Positions 16,556 through 26,348 are shown, counted from the stretch's first letter. The stretch is DNA of 64,000 nucleotides from Flectobacillus sp. BAB-3569 (GCF_002270355.1 NZ_NJFZ01000017.1:186001-250000), one strand, 5' to 3'. Notes: a model not told the origin generated them from the sequence alone. Translations and numbers: made by a program.

Positions 16556-18460
16556 TCATTTTTTCAATTCAATCACTTGAATCGACATAGCTGGAACCTT
16601 GATTTTTTGCAAAGAAGAAATGGTATTACCTGAGATAACCTCTTTACCAGAAGTAAAGCCTCCAAGAATTTCGGCAAAACGCTCAGTCGAGAGTTCTTTA
16701 TCATCTTTATTCTGACTCATAACAATCATAACCGTTTGTTGTGCATCGTATCTGAAATAGACATACATGCCATCTTGTGGTAAAAACTGCATCAATTTTC
16801 CAGTAGTTAGTGCTGAGGAGTTTTTACGGAAGTTAGCTAAGGTTTTTACAAAATTAAAGGCCTCATTTTCTTTCTCTGTGCGTCCACTGGCCGAGAATTT
16901 ATTTACAGCATCGTCAGCCCAACCACCTGGGAAATCTTGACGAACCTCAGCATCTGAAGGATTTTTGAAGTTTTTCATCAATACTTCTGTTCCATAATAC
17001 AAATGTGGTGTACCTCTCGTCGTCAATAAGAATCCTAGTCCTAATTTGTATTTGTTTAAATCTTCGCCAATTACAGAGAAATAACGGTCTTGGTCATGGT
17101 TATCGACAAAAGTCATATTCAAATCAGGATTTTGGTACAATGCATCCATTGATAAAACCTGATAAATACGATTGAAACCTTTTCCCCAATCAAAATTTTG
17201 ATTCAGAGCATCATTGATAGCTGTTTGCAATACAAAATCATTTGGTGAAGGCAAATTACTTTTGAAAGGCAAATTGATATTGTTTCTTACATGATACGCC
17301 TGACTATAGATGTTTTGTACAGCATTTTCACCCGTAATAAACATATCTGGATACTCCTCAAAAAGAGCGGCATTACAACGATTCATAAAAGGCAAATCAT
17401 TGTACTGATACGTATCTACTCTCCAACCATCAATACCAAAATATTCGACCGTCCAAAGCGCATGCTGAATCAAGTAATTGGCCACAAAAGCATTATTTTG
17501 ATTTAAGTCTGGCAAAAAGGGCACAAACCAACCACTCTGCTGAACTTTAAAGTCAGATTTATTTCCATGCAAAACATCCACAACAGGTTCGTCACGATAC
17601 GAAGTATTGGTATAATTATCCCATTGATTCAACCAATCTTTAGAGGGCATATCCTTCAGAATCCAGTGGTTGATACCCACGTGGTTGTACACTGCATCTT
17701 GAATCACTTTCAAGCCTTTTTTGTGTGCTTCAGTGACCATTTCCAAATAGGCTGCATTGCCTCCCAAACGACGGTCAACATTATATTGGTCGGTAAAACC
17801 ATAACCATGATAAGCAGAGCGCATGGCTCCTCCCTCGTTTGTTTGAGGCTGATCGTTTTCAATGACAGGATTCAACCAAAGAGTAGTTGCACCTAATTCT
17901 TTGAAATAATCAAGGTGCTGGGTCACTCCCTTTAAGTCTCCACCATGACGAGCAAAAGGATTTTTACGATCAGAGACCTTATCCGCCATATCCTCAAACT
18001 TATCATTACTCGGGTCGCCATTGGCAAAACGATCGGGCAATATCAAATAAATAAAGTCTTTAGAATTGACAGTTTGAGGCTTTTTATCACGTACGCGTAA
18101 TTCAAAAGGTTGAGTCAATTTCACGATTTGATCAACCGTTTTTTTCTTCCCCTTCTGAACCTGAATTGTTTTGGTCATTTCTACATTCAAAGTTCCTGCT
18201 TTCGTTTCAGGGGCAATCGTTAAATCAAGAAACAAATAATTGGGATTATCGACAGTATTTACTTTTTGAAGCGTAACGCCAGGGTAATTGATTTTGACAT
18301 CAGCGCCTTTTAAGTTCTTACCATATACCAATAATTGCAAAGATGGGTTTTTCATGCCCACCCACCAGTTTGTAGGGTTTACACGTTGGATACTTGGTGT
18401 TTGAGCAATACCTAGAAAAGTACCTCCCAAAAGCATCAAGGATAAAATTGTTTTTTTCAT
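16556..18460 (-). CDS. GH13 neopullulanase/cyclomaltodextrinase-like alpha-amylase, secreted (634 aa)
   Basis: It hydrolyses alpha-1,4-glucans or maltodextrins. The signal peptide is MKKTILSLMLLGGTFLGIAQ. An N-terminal Ig-like domain follows (IQRVNPTNWWVGMKNPSLQLLVYG), then the GH13 barrel with catalytic Asp349 (GWRVDTYQY), Glu378 (ITGENA) and Asp456 (DNHDQDRY), then a C-terminal beta domain. The longer open frame to 18538 is rejected because the signal peptide begins at ATG 18460 and the CCATTAACCA box sits 13 bp upstream. It is likely periplasmic, supplying maltose and short dextrins to the carrier at 20744. SusA-like by layout, but no SusC/SusD pair is present nearby. Confidence 0.93.
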   Translation of the reverse strand: MKKTILSLMLLGGTFLGIAQTPSIQRVNPTNWWVGMKNPSLQLLVYGKNLKGADVKINYPGVTLQKVNTVDNPNYLFLDLTIAPETKAGTLNVEMTKTIQVQKGKKKTVDQIVKLTQPFELRVRDKKPQTVNSKDFIYLILPDRFANGDPSNDKFEDMADKVSDRKNPFARHGGDLKGVTQHLDYFKELGATTLWLNPVIENDQPQTNEGGAMRSAYHGYGFTDQYNVDRRLGGNAAYLEMVTEAHKKGLKVIQDAVYNHVGINHWILKDMPSKDWLNQWDNYTNTSYRDEPVVDVLHGNKSDFKVQQSGWFVPFLPDLNQNNAFVANYLIQHALWTVEYFGIDGWRVDTYQYNDLPFMNRCNAALFEEYPDMFITGENAVQNIYSQAYHVRNNINLPFKSNLPSPNDFVLQTAINDALNQNFDWGKGFNRIYQVLSMDALYQNPDLNMTFVDNHDQDRYFSVIGEDLNKYKLGLGFLLTTRGTPHLYYGTEVLMKNFKNPSDAEVRQDFPGGWADDAVNKFSASGRTEKENEAFNFVKTLANFRKNSSALTTGKLMQFLPQDGMYVYFRYDAQQTVMIVMSQNKDDKELSTERFAEILGGFTSGKEVISGNTISSLQKIKVPAMSIQVIELKK

Positions 18461-18473
18461 GTTTATAAAGAGA

Positions 18474-18483
18474 TGGTTAATGG
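18474..18483 (-). promoter_or_regulatory. CCATTAACCA leader box, GH13 gene
   Basis: The exact 10-mer on the minus strand, 13 bp upstream of ATG 18460. A -7-like TAGCTTTG lies farther upstream at 18664-18671 on the same strand. Confidence 0.45.
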
Positions 18484-18735
18484 AAAATGAATCATTAAGC
18501 AATTGGATATGAGTGATAAGGCAAAAATGTAAATCCAATTATACATACACAAAGTACAAAAAAACGATGCATGTAGGTTAATGATAACTTTAAAAGTTTG
18601 CAATTTTTCAAATAAAATGAGGAAAATCCTAATAATAAAATCTTAAATTCGAGCAAAATTTTCACAAAGCTACTTAGCATAAAAAAGAATTGAATCTGTG
18701 CTAAACTGTGCTAATAGCCAAATATTATTTTAAAA

Positions 18736-20637
18736 ATGTATAAAAAACACTTCATTTTCATAACAATATTGGGAAGCCTTTTCATGAATTTGGCTACCTT
18801 CTCGCAAACTAAAAAATCAACTAAAACTCAAGTTTTGGTCAACAACAATAATTCTAGTAAATTAAAGAATAAAGATAAATCCCTGACAAAAACTAAATCA
18901 AGCGAGAAAAAGAAAATTATGACCCAGAAAAACGACAAGTTAGTAATTCTACAGATGATGTTCCATCTATGGGGCAATACCAATTCAACCAATAAAATGA
19001 ATGGTTCTGCAGCCGAAAATGGTGTGACTAAATTCAAAGACATCAACGATAAGGCGTTGAAAGAATTGAAAAAATTTGGCTACTCACATTTGTACATGAC
19101 TGGTCTCATTGAACATGCTACCATGGAAGATTTGACTGCTTTGGGTATTCCAAAAGACCATCCAGATGTAGTAAAAGGCCGTTGTGGTTCGCCATTTGCT
19201 ATCAAGGATTATTATGATGTAAACCCATTTTTTGCCACTGACCCCAACAAGCGCATGGAGGAATTTGAGGCAATGGTAGCTCGTGTTCACAAAAATGGTT
19301 TGAAGGTAGTGATGGACTTTGTACCTAACCACGTGGCACGTGTATATCACTCAGACATGAAACCTGCGGGCGTACGTGATTTTGGGCAAGATGATGATGT
19401 CAATAAAGGCTTTGACCCACAAAACAATTTCTACTATCTCCCTCATACTCAGTTCCAAATTCCTGATGGAGTAAACCCTCCTGTCAAACCAGAAGGTCCA
19501 TATATCGAGTCGCCAGCTAAAGCTTCGGGTAACGATGTATTTTCGGCAAAACCAACCATTGATGACTGGTTTGAAACGGTAAAATTGAATTATGGTGTAG
19601 ATATTCTTAATGGGCGTAGCCGTCATTTCGACCCAATTCCTTCTACTTGGATTAAGATGGTTGAAATCTTAAAATATTGGTCTGCTAAAGGTGTTGACGG
19701 TTTTAGATGTGATATGGCCGAAATGGTACCTGCAGAGTTTTGGCAATACGCCACTTCAGCGATTAAGAAAGAGTATCCTGACATGGTATTTATTGCTGAA
19801 ATCTATAATCCTCGCGAATATTATAACTACATCAAGGTTGGTGGTTTTGATTATCTATACGATAAAGTTGGCCTGTATGATGGACTAAGAAGATTGGTTG
19901 AAAATAAACATGAAGCAACTGTCGAAGATATTACACGAGTTTGGCAACATGAATCGGGTAATATTTCAGAACACATGCTACGCTTCTTGGAAAATCATGA
20001 TGAACAACGTATCAATACGCCTGCTTTTGCCAAAGGTAATCCATTTGCGGCTGTGCCTGCGATGGTCGTTACGGCAACCCTTCACACAGGACCAGTGATG
20101 ATATACTTTGGTCAAGAATTAGGGGAAAAAGCAGATGGTAAAGAGGGCTTTAACCAAGCTGATGACCGTACTACCATGTTTGATTTCTGGGGAGTTCCTT
20201 CTCATCAGGCATGGATGAATGGAGGAAAGTTTGATGGCGCAGGCTTGACCGAAGAACAAAAGAATTTACAAGCACTTTATAAAGGTTTGTTGAAATTTGT
20301 CAATGGTTCTGAAGCGGTACAAAAAGGCGCATTCTTTGACCTTCAGTACATTCAGGGACACGATTATGACCGTCGTAAGGTATATTCTTATTTAAGATAT
20401 AGCGAAAATCAAAAGCTTGTGGTGGTTTGTAATTTTGACCATTTCCAAGAAAAGAACATCAACCTTCATATTCCTGATGGTGCATGGTCGGCAATGGGAC
20501 TGGATCCTCAAGGAAATTATACCTTGAAGGGTGTTTATGAAGCCAAAGGCTCTCAAAAAATCAATGCAAAGGATAACATCTCTATCAAAGTTGCGCCAAA
20601 CTCGGCGGTAATTTATGAGATTTCTTCTAAAAAATAG
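18736..20637 (+). CDS. Second GH13 alpha-amylase, exported (633 aa)
   Basis: It degrades alpha-glucans. The signal peptide is at residues 1-24 (ends ATFSQ). Then comes a low-complexity stretch of about 37 residues rich in Lys, Thr, Ser and Asn, followed by the GH13 barrel from about residue 62 (MTQKNDKLVILQMMFHLWGN). Catalytic residues are Asp326 (GFRCDMAE), Glu355 (FIAEIYNP) and Asp422 (ENHDEQR). It is divergent from the 16556 gene and followed 106 bp later by the sugar carrier, so the two are probably co-expressed. Unlike its neighbours it lacks the CCATTAACCA box. An internal start at codon 62 would give a cytoplasmic enzyme, but the clear signal peptide argues for the full form. Confidence 0.9.
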   Translation: MYKKHFIFITILGSLFMNLATFSQTKKSTKTQVLVNNNNSSKLKNKDKSLTKTKSSEKKKIMTQKNDKLVILQMMFHLWGNTNSTNKMNGSAAENGVTKFKDINDKALKELKKFGYSHLYMTGLIEHATMEDLTALGIPKDHPDVVKGRCGSPFAIKDYYDVNPFFATDPNKRMEEFEAMVARVHKNGLKVVMDFVPNHVARVYHSDMKPAGVRDFGQDDDVNKGFDPQNNFYYLPHTQFQIPDGVNPPVKPEGPYIESPAKASGNDVFSAKPTIDDWFETVKLNYGVDILNGRSRHFDPIPSTWIKMVEILKYWSAKGVDGFRCDMAEMVPAEFWQYATSAIKKEYPDMVFIAEIYNPREYYNYIKVGGFDYLYDKVGLYDGLRRLVENKHEATVEDITRVWQHESGNISEHMLRFLENHDEQRINTPAFAKGNPFAAVPAMVVTATLHTGPVMIYFGQELGEKADGKEGFNQADDRTTMFDFWGVPSHQAWMNGGKFDGAGLTEEQKNLQALYKGLLKFVNGSEAVQKGAFFDLQYIQGHDYDRRKVYSYLRYSENQKLVVVCNFDHFQEKNINLHIPDGAWSAMGLDPQGNYTLKGVYEAKGSQKINAKDNISIKVAPNSAVIYEISSKK

Positions 20638-20728
20638 TACATTTGAAAGTGTAGAGTTTAAGATAGCGTTTCTTGAAAACCAAATTTCTTGATGCGATAA
20701 TCAAAACTTTACACTTTCACCCAACAAT

Positions 20729-20738
20729 CCATTAACCA
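20729..20738 (+). promoter_or_regulatory. CCATTAACCA leader box, sugar carrier
   Basis: The exact 10-mer on the plus strand, 5 bp upstream of ATG 20744; closer than in the other three genes. Confidence 0.45.
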
Positions 20739-20743
20739 TAAAC

Positions 20744-22072
20744 ATGAAAAAAATTAATAAACCTTCCTTGAGTCTAACGCAAATTATCAATATGAGCGTT
20801 GGTTTCTTGGGTATTCAATTTGGCTTTGCTCTTCAAAACGGCAATGCCTCGCGTATTCTTCAAACTTATGGCGCCGACGTAGAACACCTTTCATGGTTTT
20901 GGTTGGCAGCACCACTCACAGGAATGATTGTCCAGCCCATTATTGGACATTACTCAGATACTACTTGGGGACGCTTTGGTCGTAGAAAACCTTATTTTTT
21001 GGCAGGAGCTATCTTAGCTGCAGTTGCTTTAGCATTTATGCCTAATGCCTCTTTTTTGGCAGGTATCCTTCCTGCGGTTGTATTGGGAGCAGGTTTTCTG
21101 ATGTTTATGGATGCCTCTTTCAACATTGCGATGGAGCCATTCAGAGCATTAGTTGCTGATAACTTGCCAGATGAGCAAAATACTACAGGTTTCTCCGTAC
21201 AAACCACTTTAATTGGTATTGGTGCCATTGCTGGGGGTTTTCTTCCTACGATTCTCAATAAGGTATTCAACGTATCGAATGAATCTATCAATGGAAACGT
21301 TCAAGATAATGTTCTTTACTCTTTCTATGCAGGTTCGGTTATTATTCTTGTAGCTATTCTTTGGACTGTTTTTACCACAAAAGAATATTCTCCAGCAGAA
21401 AGAAAATCATTTGGTTTCGAAGATGAATCACACGACCAAGCTAGTTTAAAAGATATTTTCAAGGACTTTGCTCAAATGCCTACAACAATGAAGCAATTGG
21501 GTTTGGTGCAGTTTTTCTCGTGGATTGCCTTATTTTCGATGTGGGTTTACGCTACACCAGCTATCGCACACCAGGTATATGGCCTACCATTGGAAGACCA
21601 TAGTTCTAAAGCATATAATGATGCTGGCGACTGGGTGAGTTCTTTATTTGGAATTTATAATGGAGTTTCGGCGCTATATGCGTTGGCATTACCCAAAATT
21701 GCGGCACTTTTTGGCAAAAAAACTACCCATGCGTTCTCCCTAATCTGTGGAGGTTTGGGTTTAATCTCTATCTTCTTCATCACTAATCCTGACTATTTAG
21801 TTTTGAGTATGGTGGGAATTGGTTTTGCTTGGGCGAGTATTTTAGCAATGCCATACGCAATTTTAGCAAATAGTATTCCTATTCACAAAATGGGCGTGTA
21901 TATGGGTATTTTCAACTTTTTTATCACCTTCCCACAAATTGTCAATGGTATTTTTGGCGGTATGGTTGTAAAACATATTTATGGATCTAACTCAGTTTAT
22001 GCGTTGTTACTTGCAGGTATTTTCATGATTTTAGGAGCAGTATCTGTGATGTTTGTAAAAGAAAAACAATAA
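20744..22072 (+). CDS. GPH/SLC45-type MFS sugar transporter (probable maltose importer, 442 aa)
   Basis: About 12 membrane segments. The N-terminal LGIQFGFALQNGNASRILQ and the PIIGHYSDTTWGRFGRRKPYF loop are characteristic of the SLC45/GPH sugar:cation symporters found beside maltose phosphorylase genes in Bacteroidota. A central cytoplasmic loop is near residues 210-250. Later, FAWASILAMPYAILANSIP and GVYMGIFNFFITFPQIVNG match the family's second half. The likely job is proton-coupled import of maltose for the cytoplasmic GH65 phosphorylase. The CCATTAACCA box 5 bp before the ATG groups it with the leftward half of the locus. Confidence 0.92.
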   Translation: MKKINKPSLSLTQIINMSVGFLGIQFGFALQNGNASRILQTYGADVEHLSWFWLAAPLTGMIVQPIIGHYSDTTWGRFGRRKPYFLAGAILAAVALAFMPNASFLAGILPAVVLGAGFLMFMDASFNIAMEPFRALVADNLPDEQNTTGFSVQTTLIGIGAIAGGFLPTILNKVFNVSNESINGNVQDNVLYSFYAGSVIILVAILWTVFTTKEYSPAERKSFGFEDESHDQASLKDIFKDFAQMPTTMKQLGLVQFFSWIALFSMWVYATPAIAHQVYGLPLEDHSSKAYNDAGDWVSSLFGIYNGVSALYALALPKIAALFGKKTTHAFSLICGGLGLISIFFITNPDYLVLSMVGIGFAWASILAMPYAILANSIPIHKMGVYMGIFNFFITFPQIVNGIFGGMVVKHIYGSNSVYALLLAGIFMILGAVSVMFVKEKQ

Positions 22073-22222
22073 TCGGATTTGCAATAAATCATATACTTGA
22101 AAATTGTCAACAAATTAATTACAAACTATAATCCATTAATAACTAGAGCATTACACCATAATCAGTTAAATCTAGATTCTGTAACAATTCTAATTAGACA
22201 GGATACATTTTAAATAAGAAGT

Positions 22223-23119
22223 TTGAATATTGCGTTATCAATAAAAGAACGTAATTATTTTAATACTACTACCGTGTCAATATTTCATAAAGCATATCAA
22301 AATAAAGGGTTTAAAGCACTGACTTTAAACCTTTTGTTTTGTGGGATTAGTTGGGCAGGAATCGCCCAAGAATCAGACCAGCGTATTTTTGAAGCTACTA
22401 TTCAAAAAAAGTATAATTCAGAACAAGGTCAAAGGGTGATTGAAATTGCTCAGACATTTTTGGGCAAACCCTATGTAGCTCATACCTTAGAAGGGAAAAA
22501 AGAAAATTTAGTCGTAAATCTGAGAGAGTTTGATTGCTCTACCTTCGTGGAATCCGTGCTAGCAATTGCTATGTGTAAGAATAATTCATTTGATGACTTT
22601 ACCCATAACCTCGAAACGTTACGCTATCGTTATGGGCACGTCAACGGGTTTGGCTCAAGATTACATTATTTTACAGATTGGCTGAAGGAAAACGAAAGAA
22701 AAGGTCTCATCAAAGACCAAACACAAGCTTGCGCTGGAAAACCCTACAAGAAAAGCGTGTCGTTTATGACCTCTCATTTGCCGCTTTATCCTCAACTCGA
22801 AGATTATCGAGCGCTTGAGGCGGTGAAAATGGCAGAAATAGAATTGATGCGTAAAAGTTTCTTCTATATCCCTAAAGCTGAAGTGGCCAAGAAAGAGTCA
22901 TGTATTCAAAATGGTGATATTATTGCTATCACAACCTCAAAAAGTGGCTTGGATATTTCGCATCAGGGATTTGCGATTGTTGTCAATGGGCGCGTACATT
23001 TATTACATGCCTCTCAAGATTTAAAAGAGGTTATTATTTCACAAGAACCACTGGCTGAATATTTAGCCAAACACGCGAGTCAAACAGGCATTATGATTTC
23101 AAGATTAGTAAAGAAATAA
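22223..23119 (+). CDS. DUF1460 (N-acetylmuramoyl-L-alanine amidase-like) secreted protein
   Basis: DUF1460 proteins have an NlpC/P60-like fold and act on cell-wall peptides. The catalytic-type Cys is in REFDCSTFVESVLAIA, with a candidate His in LDISHQGFAIVVNGRVHLLHAS. A hydrophobic export segment lies at about residues 30-49 (ALTLNLLFCGISWAGIAQ). There is no ATG in frame ahead of it: an in-frame TAA is at 22211, and the options are TTG 22223 or GTG 22274. GTG 22274 gives a signal peptide of more normal length, so the true start is uncertain. It stands alone, ending at a strong hairpin. Confidence 0.8.
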   Translation: MNIALSIKERNYFNTTTVSIFHKAYQNKGFKALTLNLLFCGISWAGIAQESDQRIFEATIQKKYNSEQGQRVIEIAQTFLGKPYVAHTLEGKKENLVVNLREFDCSTFVESVLAIAMCKNNSFDDFTHNLETLRYRYGHVNGFGSRLHYFTDWLKENERKGLIKDQTQACAGKPYKKSVSFMTSHLPLYPQLEDYRALEAVKMAEIELMRKSFFYIPKAEVAKKESCIQNGDIIAITTSKSGLDISHQGFAIVVNGRVHLLHASQDLKEVIISQEPLAEYLAKHASQTGIMISRLVKK

Positions 23120-23123
23120 AATA

Positions 23124-23184
23124 AAAACCTCAATCAGGTAAGTGAGAGATAAAAGCATCTATCATATTATCTGATTGAGGTTTT
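23124..23184 (+). terminator. Terminator after the DUF1460 gene
   Basis: AAAACCTCAATCAG (23124-23137) pairs perfectly with CTGATTGAGGTTTT (23171-23184). The loop is long at 33 nt and the T-run is short. It may also serve the convergent stress-protein gene. Confidence 0.65.
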
Positions 23185-23244
23185 GCTATTGACAAAATTT
23201 GATTGAATATGTTTCAAATCATTTCTTTTTGTCTGGCTCAACGA

Positions 23245-24189
23245 TTAGAGCACTGTACCTGAAAATGGATATCCGTATCCAAGATTTTCCAAAATTTCTT
23301 CTGGAGTAGCTTCACTTTCTTTGATTTTAATCGAAATATCAGGGCTTACCGACAACACTGGTATTCTTGAGTGATTTACCACTTGTTGAGAATAACTTCC
23401 TGCCAAGTATTTAGCAAAAGACGTAGTAGTAGAAGTTGTCATTACAATAAGGTTTACACCCTCAGTATTAGACATTTCTAGCACTTTTCCTGCTAAATTT
23501 TCCCCAGCGTAATTTGACAACTTAAACTGCTTGTTTTGACTTGTCAAAAACTGAGTAAACTGCCCTACAAATTCCTCTACCTTTGCTTTATCATCTGGCT
23601 TTTCGTGATCATTCAATCCCACTAATAACCATTCAGGATTATCTGAAGGAGACAGTAGTGCTTCTGTGATAGGATATTTGTCCAAAGCACCCAAAACCGA
23701 ACGAATCGGGAATAATACTTTGTGGATTCCTTCCCAGTGATAATGTGTCGGAATAGTTAAAACTGGGCATTTCGCACGTTTTACAACACTGTAAGCATTG
23801 GTTCCCAAAAGGTCATCCAAGCTTGTTTCAGTACCGTGGCTTCCCATCACCAACAAATCTGCTTCAATTTCCTCTGCTGTTTGCACAATCAAAGGAGTTA
23901 CCTCACCGTGCTTCACTACGCTTTCTACCTCCCAATATCCTTTACCTTTGAAACGGTCATATAGTTTTTCTAAACGATGTTCATGTTCTTTATCAATACT
24001 ATCTGAGGTAATATCAAAAATTAAGCTACCATCTTGAGCAAACATCAATATTCCTGGCTCAATAATATGTAGAAGGTAAAGTTTAGCCTGATGTTGTGCG
24101 GCAATTTGAATTGCAGCTTTTAATGCATTTTCTGAGGTTAGGCTGAAATCAATAGGTACTAAGATTTTTTCGATTCGCATACGTTCCAT
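23245..24189 (-). CDS. Tandem-domain universal stress protein (314 aa)
   Basis: Two UspA-like domains. The first (residues about 4-150) starts MRIEKILVPIDFSLTSENALKAA and ends with the nucleotide-site signature VMGSHGTETSLDDLLGTNAYSVVKRAKCPVLTIP (split here by key residues G-x2-G-x9-G(S/T)). The second has a weaker version, IVMTTSTTTSFAKYLAGSYSQQVVNHSRIPVLSV, in which the glycines are partly lost, so ATP binding in domain 2 is doubtful. Cytoplasmic, no signal peptide. ATG 24189 and ATG 24180 are both possible starts. It is a monocistronic gene; the hairpin upstream belongs to the lipoprotein gene. Confidence 0.88.
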   Translation of the reverse strand: MERMRIEKILVPIDFSLTSENALKAAIQIAAQHQAKLYLLHIIEPGILMFAQDGSLIFDITSDSIDKEHEHRLEKLYDRFKGKGYWEVESVVKHGEVTPLIVQTAEEIEADLLVMGSHGTETSLDDLLGTNAYSVVKRAKCPVLTIPTHYHWEGIHKVLFPIRSVLGALDKYPITEALLSPSDNPEWLLVGLNDHEKPDDKAKVEEFVGQFTQFLTSQNKQFKLSNYAGENLAGKVLEMSNTEGVNLIVMTTSTTTSFAKYLAGSYSQQVVNHSRIPVLSVSPDISIKIKESEATPEEILENLGYGYPFSGTVL

Positions 24190-24310
24190 AGCACATAAGG
24201 GATTTAATTCAAATACTAATTACAAAATACTAACGAAATGAAATTACAAAAAATACAATCTGAAATAATTAAAGTTCTATTAAAAAAAATTAGAAGATTT
24301 TAAGAAAAAA

Positions 24311-24343
24311 AACGCCCTCCTGTAAGCTATACAGGAGGGCGTT
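24311..24343 (-). terminator. Strong intrinsic terminator of the lipoprotein gene
   Basis: AACGCCCTCCTGTA (24311-24324) pairs perfectly with TACAGGAGGGCGTT (24330-24343) around a 5-nt loop. On the minus strand it is followed by TTTTTTCTTA. Confidence 0.85.
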
Positions 24344-24369
24344 AAAACATCTATAAACGTAAAGAAAAT

Positions 24370-24801
24370 CTATCTTCTTCTTTTTCTTTTAGATTTAGTT
24401 ACAATTTTTTTGCTAGCTGCTGATTTGTACTGAGACTCTAATTCCGAAATACGAGCCTTGGTAGCTTCAACTTGTTCTCTGTTTGACTTGTCCAAAACCT
24501 CATAACTAGCTGAAAGTTGGTTATAGTCAGTCAACAAACGATTGTAGCGTTCCGACAAGCTTTCCATGGTTTCTTTACCATCTTCTTGACATTTAACGTA
24601 ATCTTCTGTTTTCTTTTTAAACTGACTCTCAAGACTAAAGCGAAAACTACTAAGTTCTACATTTTCTTCTCTTTCCTTCTTCAAAGTATTTTCTAATTGA
24701 GCAGCTTGTTGTTGCAAAGCAACTAATTGTTTCGATTCGGTACAAGATGTGAGTGCCAAAGCAATAGCACCGATTGAAAGATATTTTATAGAATTATTCA
24801 T
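24370..24801 (-). CDS. Small coiled-coil lipoprotein (143 aa)
   Basis: It starts MNNSIKYLSIGAIALALTSC; LALTSC is a lipobox, so Cys20 should be lipidated and the protein anchored to the outer or inner membrane. Residues about 25-125 are highly charged and heptad-like (LVALQQQAAQLENTLKK, then ELESQYKSA), predicting a long coiled coil. The tail is very basic (KSKRKRRR), which could bind peptidoglycan, LPS or nucleic acid. The start at 24807 would add Met-Ile. I do not recognise a named family. It has its own terminator and a -7 motif, so it is monocistronic. Confidence 0.75.
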   Translation of the reverse strand: MNNSIKYLSIGAIALALTSCTESKQLVALQQQAAQLENTLKKEREENVELSSFRFSLESQFKKKTEDYVKCQEDGKETMESLSERYNRLLTDYNQLSASYEVLDKSNREQVEATKARISELESQYKSAASKKIVTKSKRKRRR

Positions 24802-24908
24802 AATCACTTAGAGTTATGCGTTTAATACTGGATTATAGTTGAAAAAAGGGAATACGTCCAATTCGAATCCCTAACCTTAGCAAACCAAATAAATAAAATA
24901 AGGTTCTA

Positions 24909-24916
24909 CAAATTTA
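24909..24916 (-). promoter_or_regulatory. -7 promoter motif (TAAATTTG) for the lipoprotein gene
   Basis: An exact TAnnTTTG on the minus strand, about 108 bp upstream of ATG 24801. The rest of 24808-25071 shows no gene. Confidence 0.4.
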
Positions 24917-25071
24917 CAATAATGTATTGTGATAACCTCAATTTGCCGATTTTTTGGTACTGAATCCGAAAAAACACCAAAATTTAAAAAATATTCGTGT
25001 TAAAAGTACCACACTTTACAAGAATTAACATTTTGTTATCAATTTTTTCGTTCAAATCACACTTTTTCTGC

Positions 25072-26348
25072 TTAGTGAGTAAATGAGTACAGCGCCAAAT
25101 AAACAGCAGCACCTGCTACATAACCCAACAAGGCAACAAAGGATATTTTTTGAAATACCACATGAAGTCGATTTTTTCCATACCCATTACTGCCACACCA
25201 GCCGCCGAACCAATAATCAGCATACTACCTCCTGTTCCTGCACAATAAGCCATAAATTCCCAAAGTTTGGAGTCGGTTGGAAATGCCTGAAGGTCGTACA
25301 TACCCATAGAGGCAGCTACAAGAGGAACGTTATCAATAACAGCCGAAGCAATACCAATAATGAATACAATCAAATCTTGATTACCCAAAGTATGATTCAT
25401 CCACTCTGCAAAATGATGGAGTTGCTCGGTACTTTCCAAAGCAGCAATTGCTACCAAAATACCCAGAAAAAATAAAATACTAGGGGTATCTATTTTTCTT
25501 AATGCATGTACTGCCGAATACTTCGACTTCGTTTCTTCATCTTTATCCTTGTGAATTAACTCAGATACCAACCAAACAGCTCCTAAACCCATGAGCATAC
25601 CCATGTAAGGAGGTAAGTGCGTTACCGTTTTGAATACTGGAACAAACAACAACGCGCCCAAACCTACTGCAAACATCAAATTTCGTTCGGCATTAGGCAA
25701 GGCCATCGTGTTTTCAAGTTTGGCAGAAAACACATTTCCTTTTGGCTTTAAAGTAAAATGAAGATATATCAATGGAACTATAAGCGACACCATACTTGGA
25801 AGTAATAATTGGGTAATTACCCCCATAGCCGAAACTTGCTTCCCAATCCAAAGCATGGTGGTTGTGACATCGCCTAATGGAGACCATGCTCCACCTGCAT
25901 TAGCTGCTATTACAACTAAACCAACCATTATTTTTCGGGTTTCACTCGATACCAAGATTTTTCTCAACAATGAAACCATCACGATTGCAGTTGTTAAATT
26001 ATCCAAAACTGCTGACATAAAAAATGTTAGAAGTGCGACAAGCCACATTAAAGTTTTGACATCTTGAGTTTTAATTTTTTGGGTAATAATTGCGAAGCCA
26101 TCATGAGCATCTACGAGTTCAACGATGGTCATGGCTCCTAACAGGAAAAAAACAATTTCGGCAATATCGCCAAGGTGATGCGACAATTGTTCTGACACGA
26201 TATGAACATCGGAAGCATTGAGGGCATAAACAGCCCAGCACAAAACACCTGTAAGCAAGGCCGTAGCAGTTTTATTAATATGGATATTGTGTTCGAGTGT
26301 AATTGCTAAATAGCCAATCACAAAAATGAGAATCATCAATGTGGTCAT
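25072..26348 (-). CDS. nhaD: NhaD-type Na+/H+ antiporter, C-terminus shifted by one missing base
   Basis: It exchanges sodium for protons across the inner membrane. About 12 membrane segments; ion-transporter-superfamily features include SAVLDNLTTAIVMVSLLR and ASAVIDNVPLVAASMGMY, the paired D-N-x2-T/P motifs, plus GGAWSPLGDVTTTMLW. In the frame as given, the protein stops at 25116 after FKKYPLLPCWVM. If the T6 run at 25146-25151 (A6 in the gene) had one more base, the frame would continue as SFVALLGYVAGAAVYL and stop at 25072, restoring the usual last helix. I therefore give the restored extent. It could be error or a true truncation. Confidence 0.87.

Noticed and set aside
13046-22072. Complete Sus-type polysaccharide utilisation locus
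   Set aside because: No SusC or SusD homologue, no TonB-dependent receptor and no local regulator were found.
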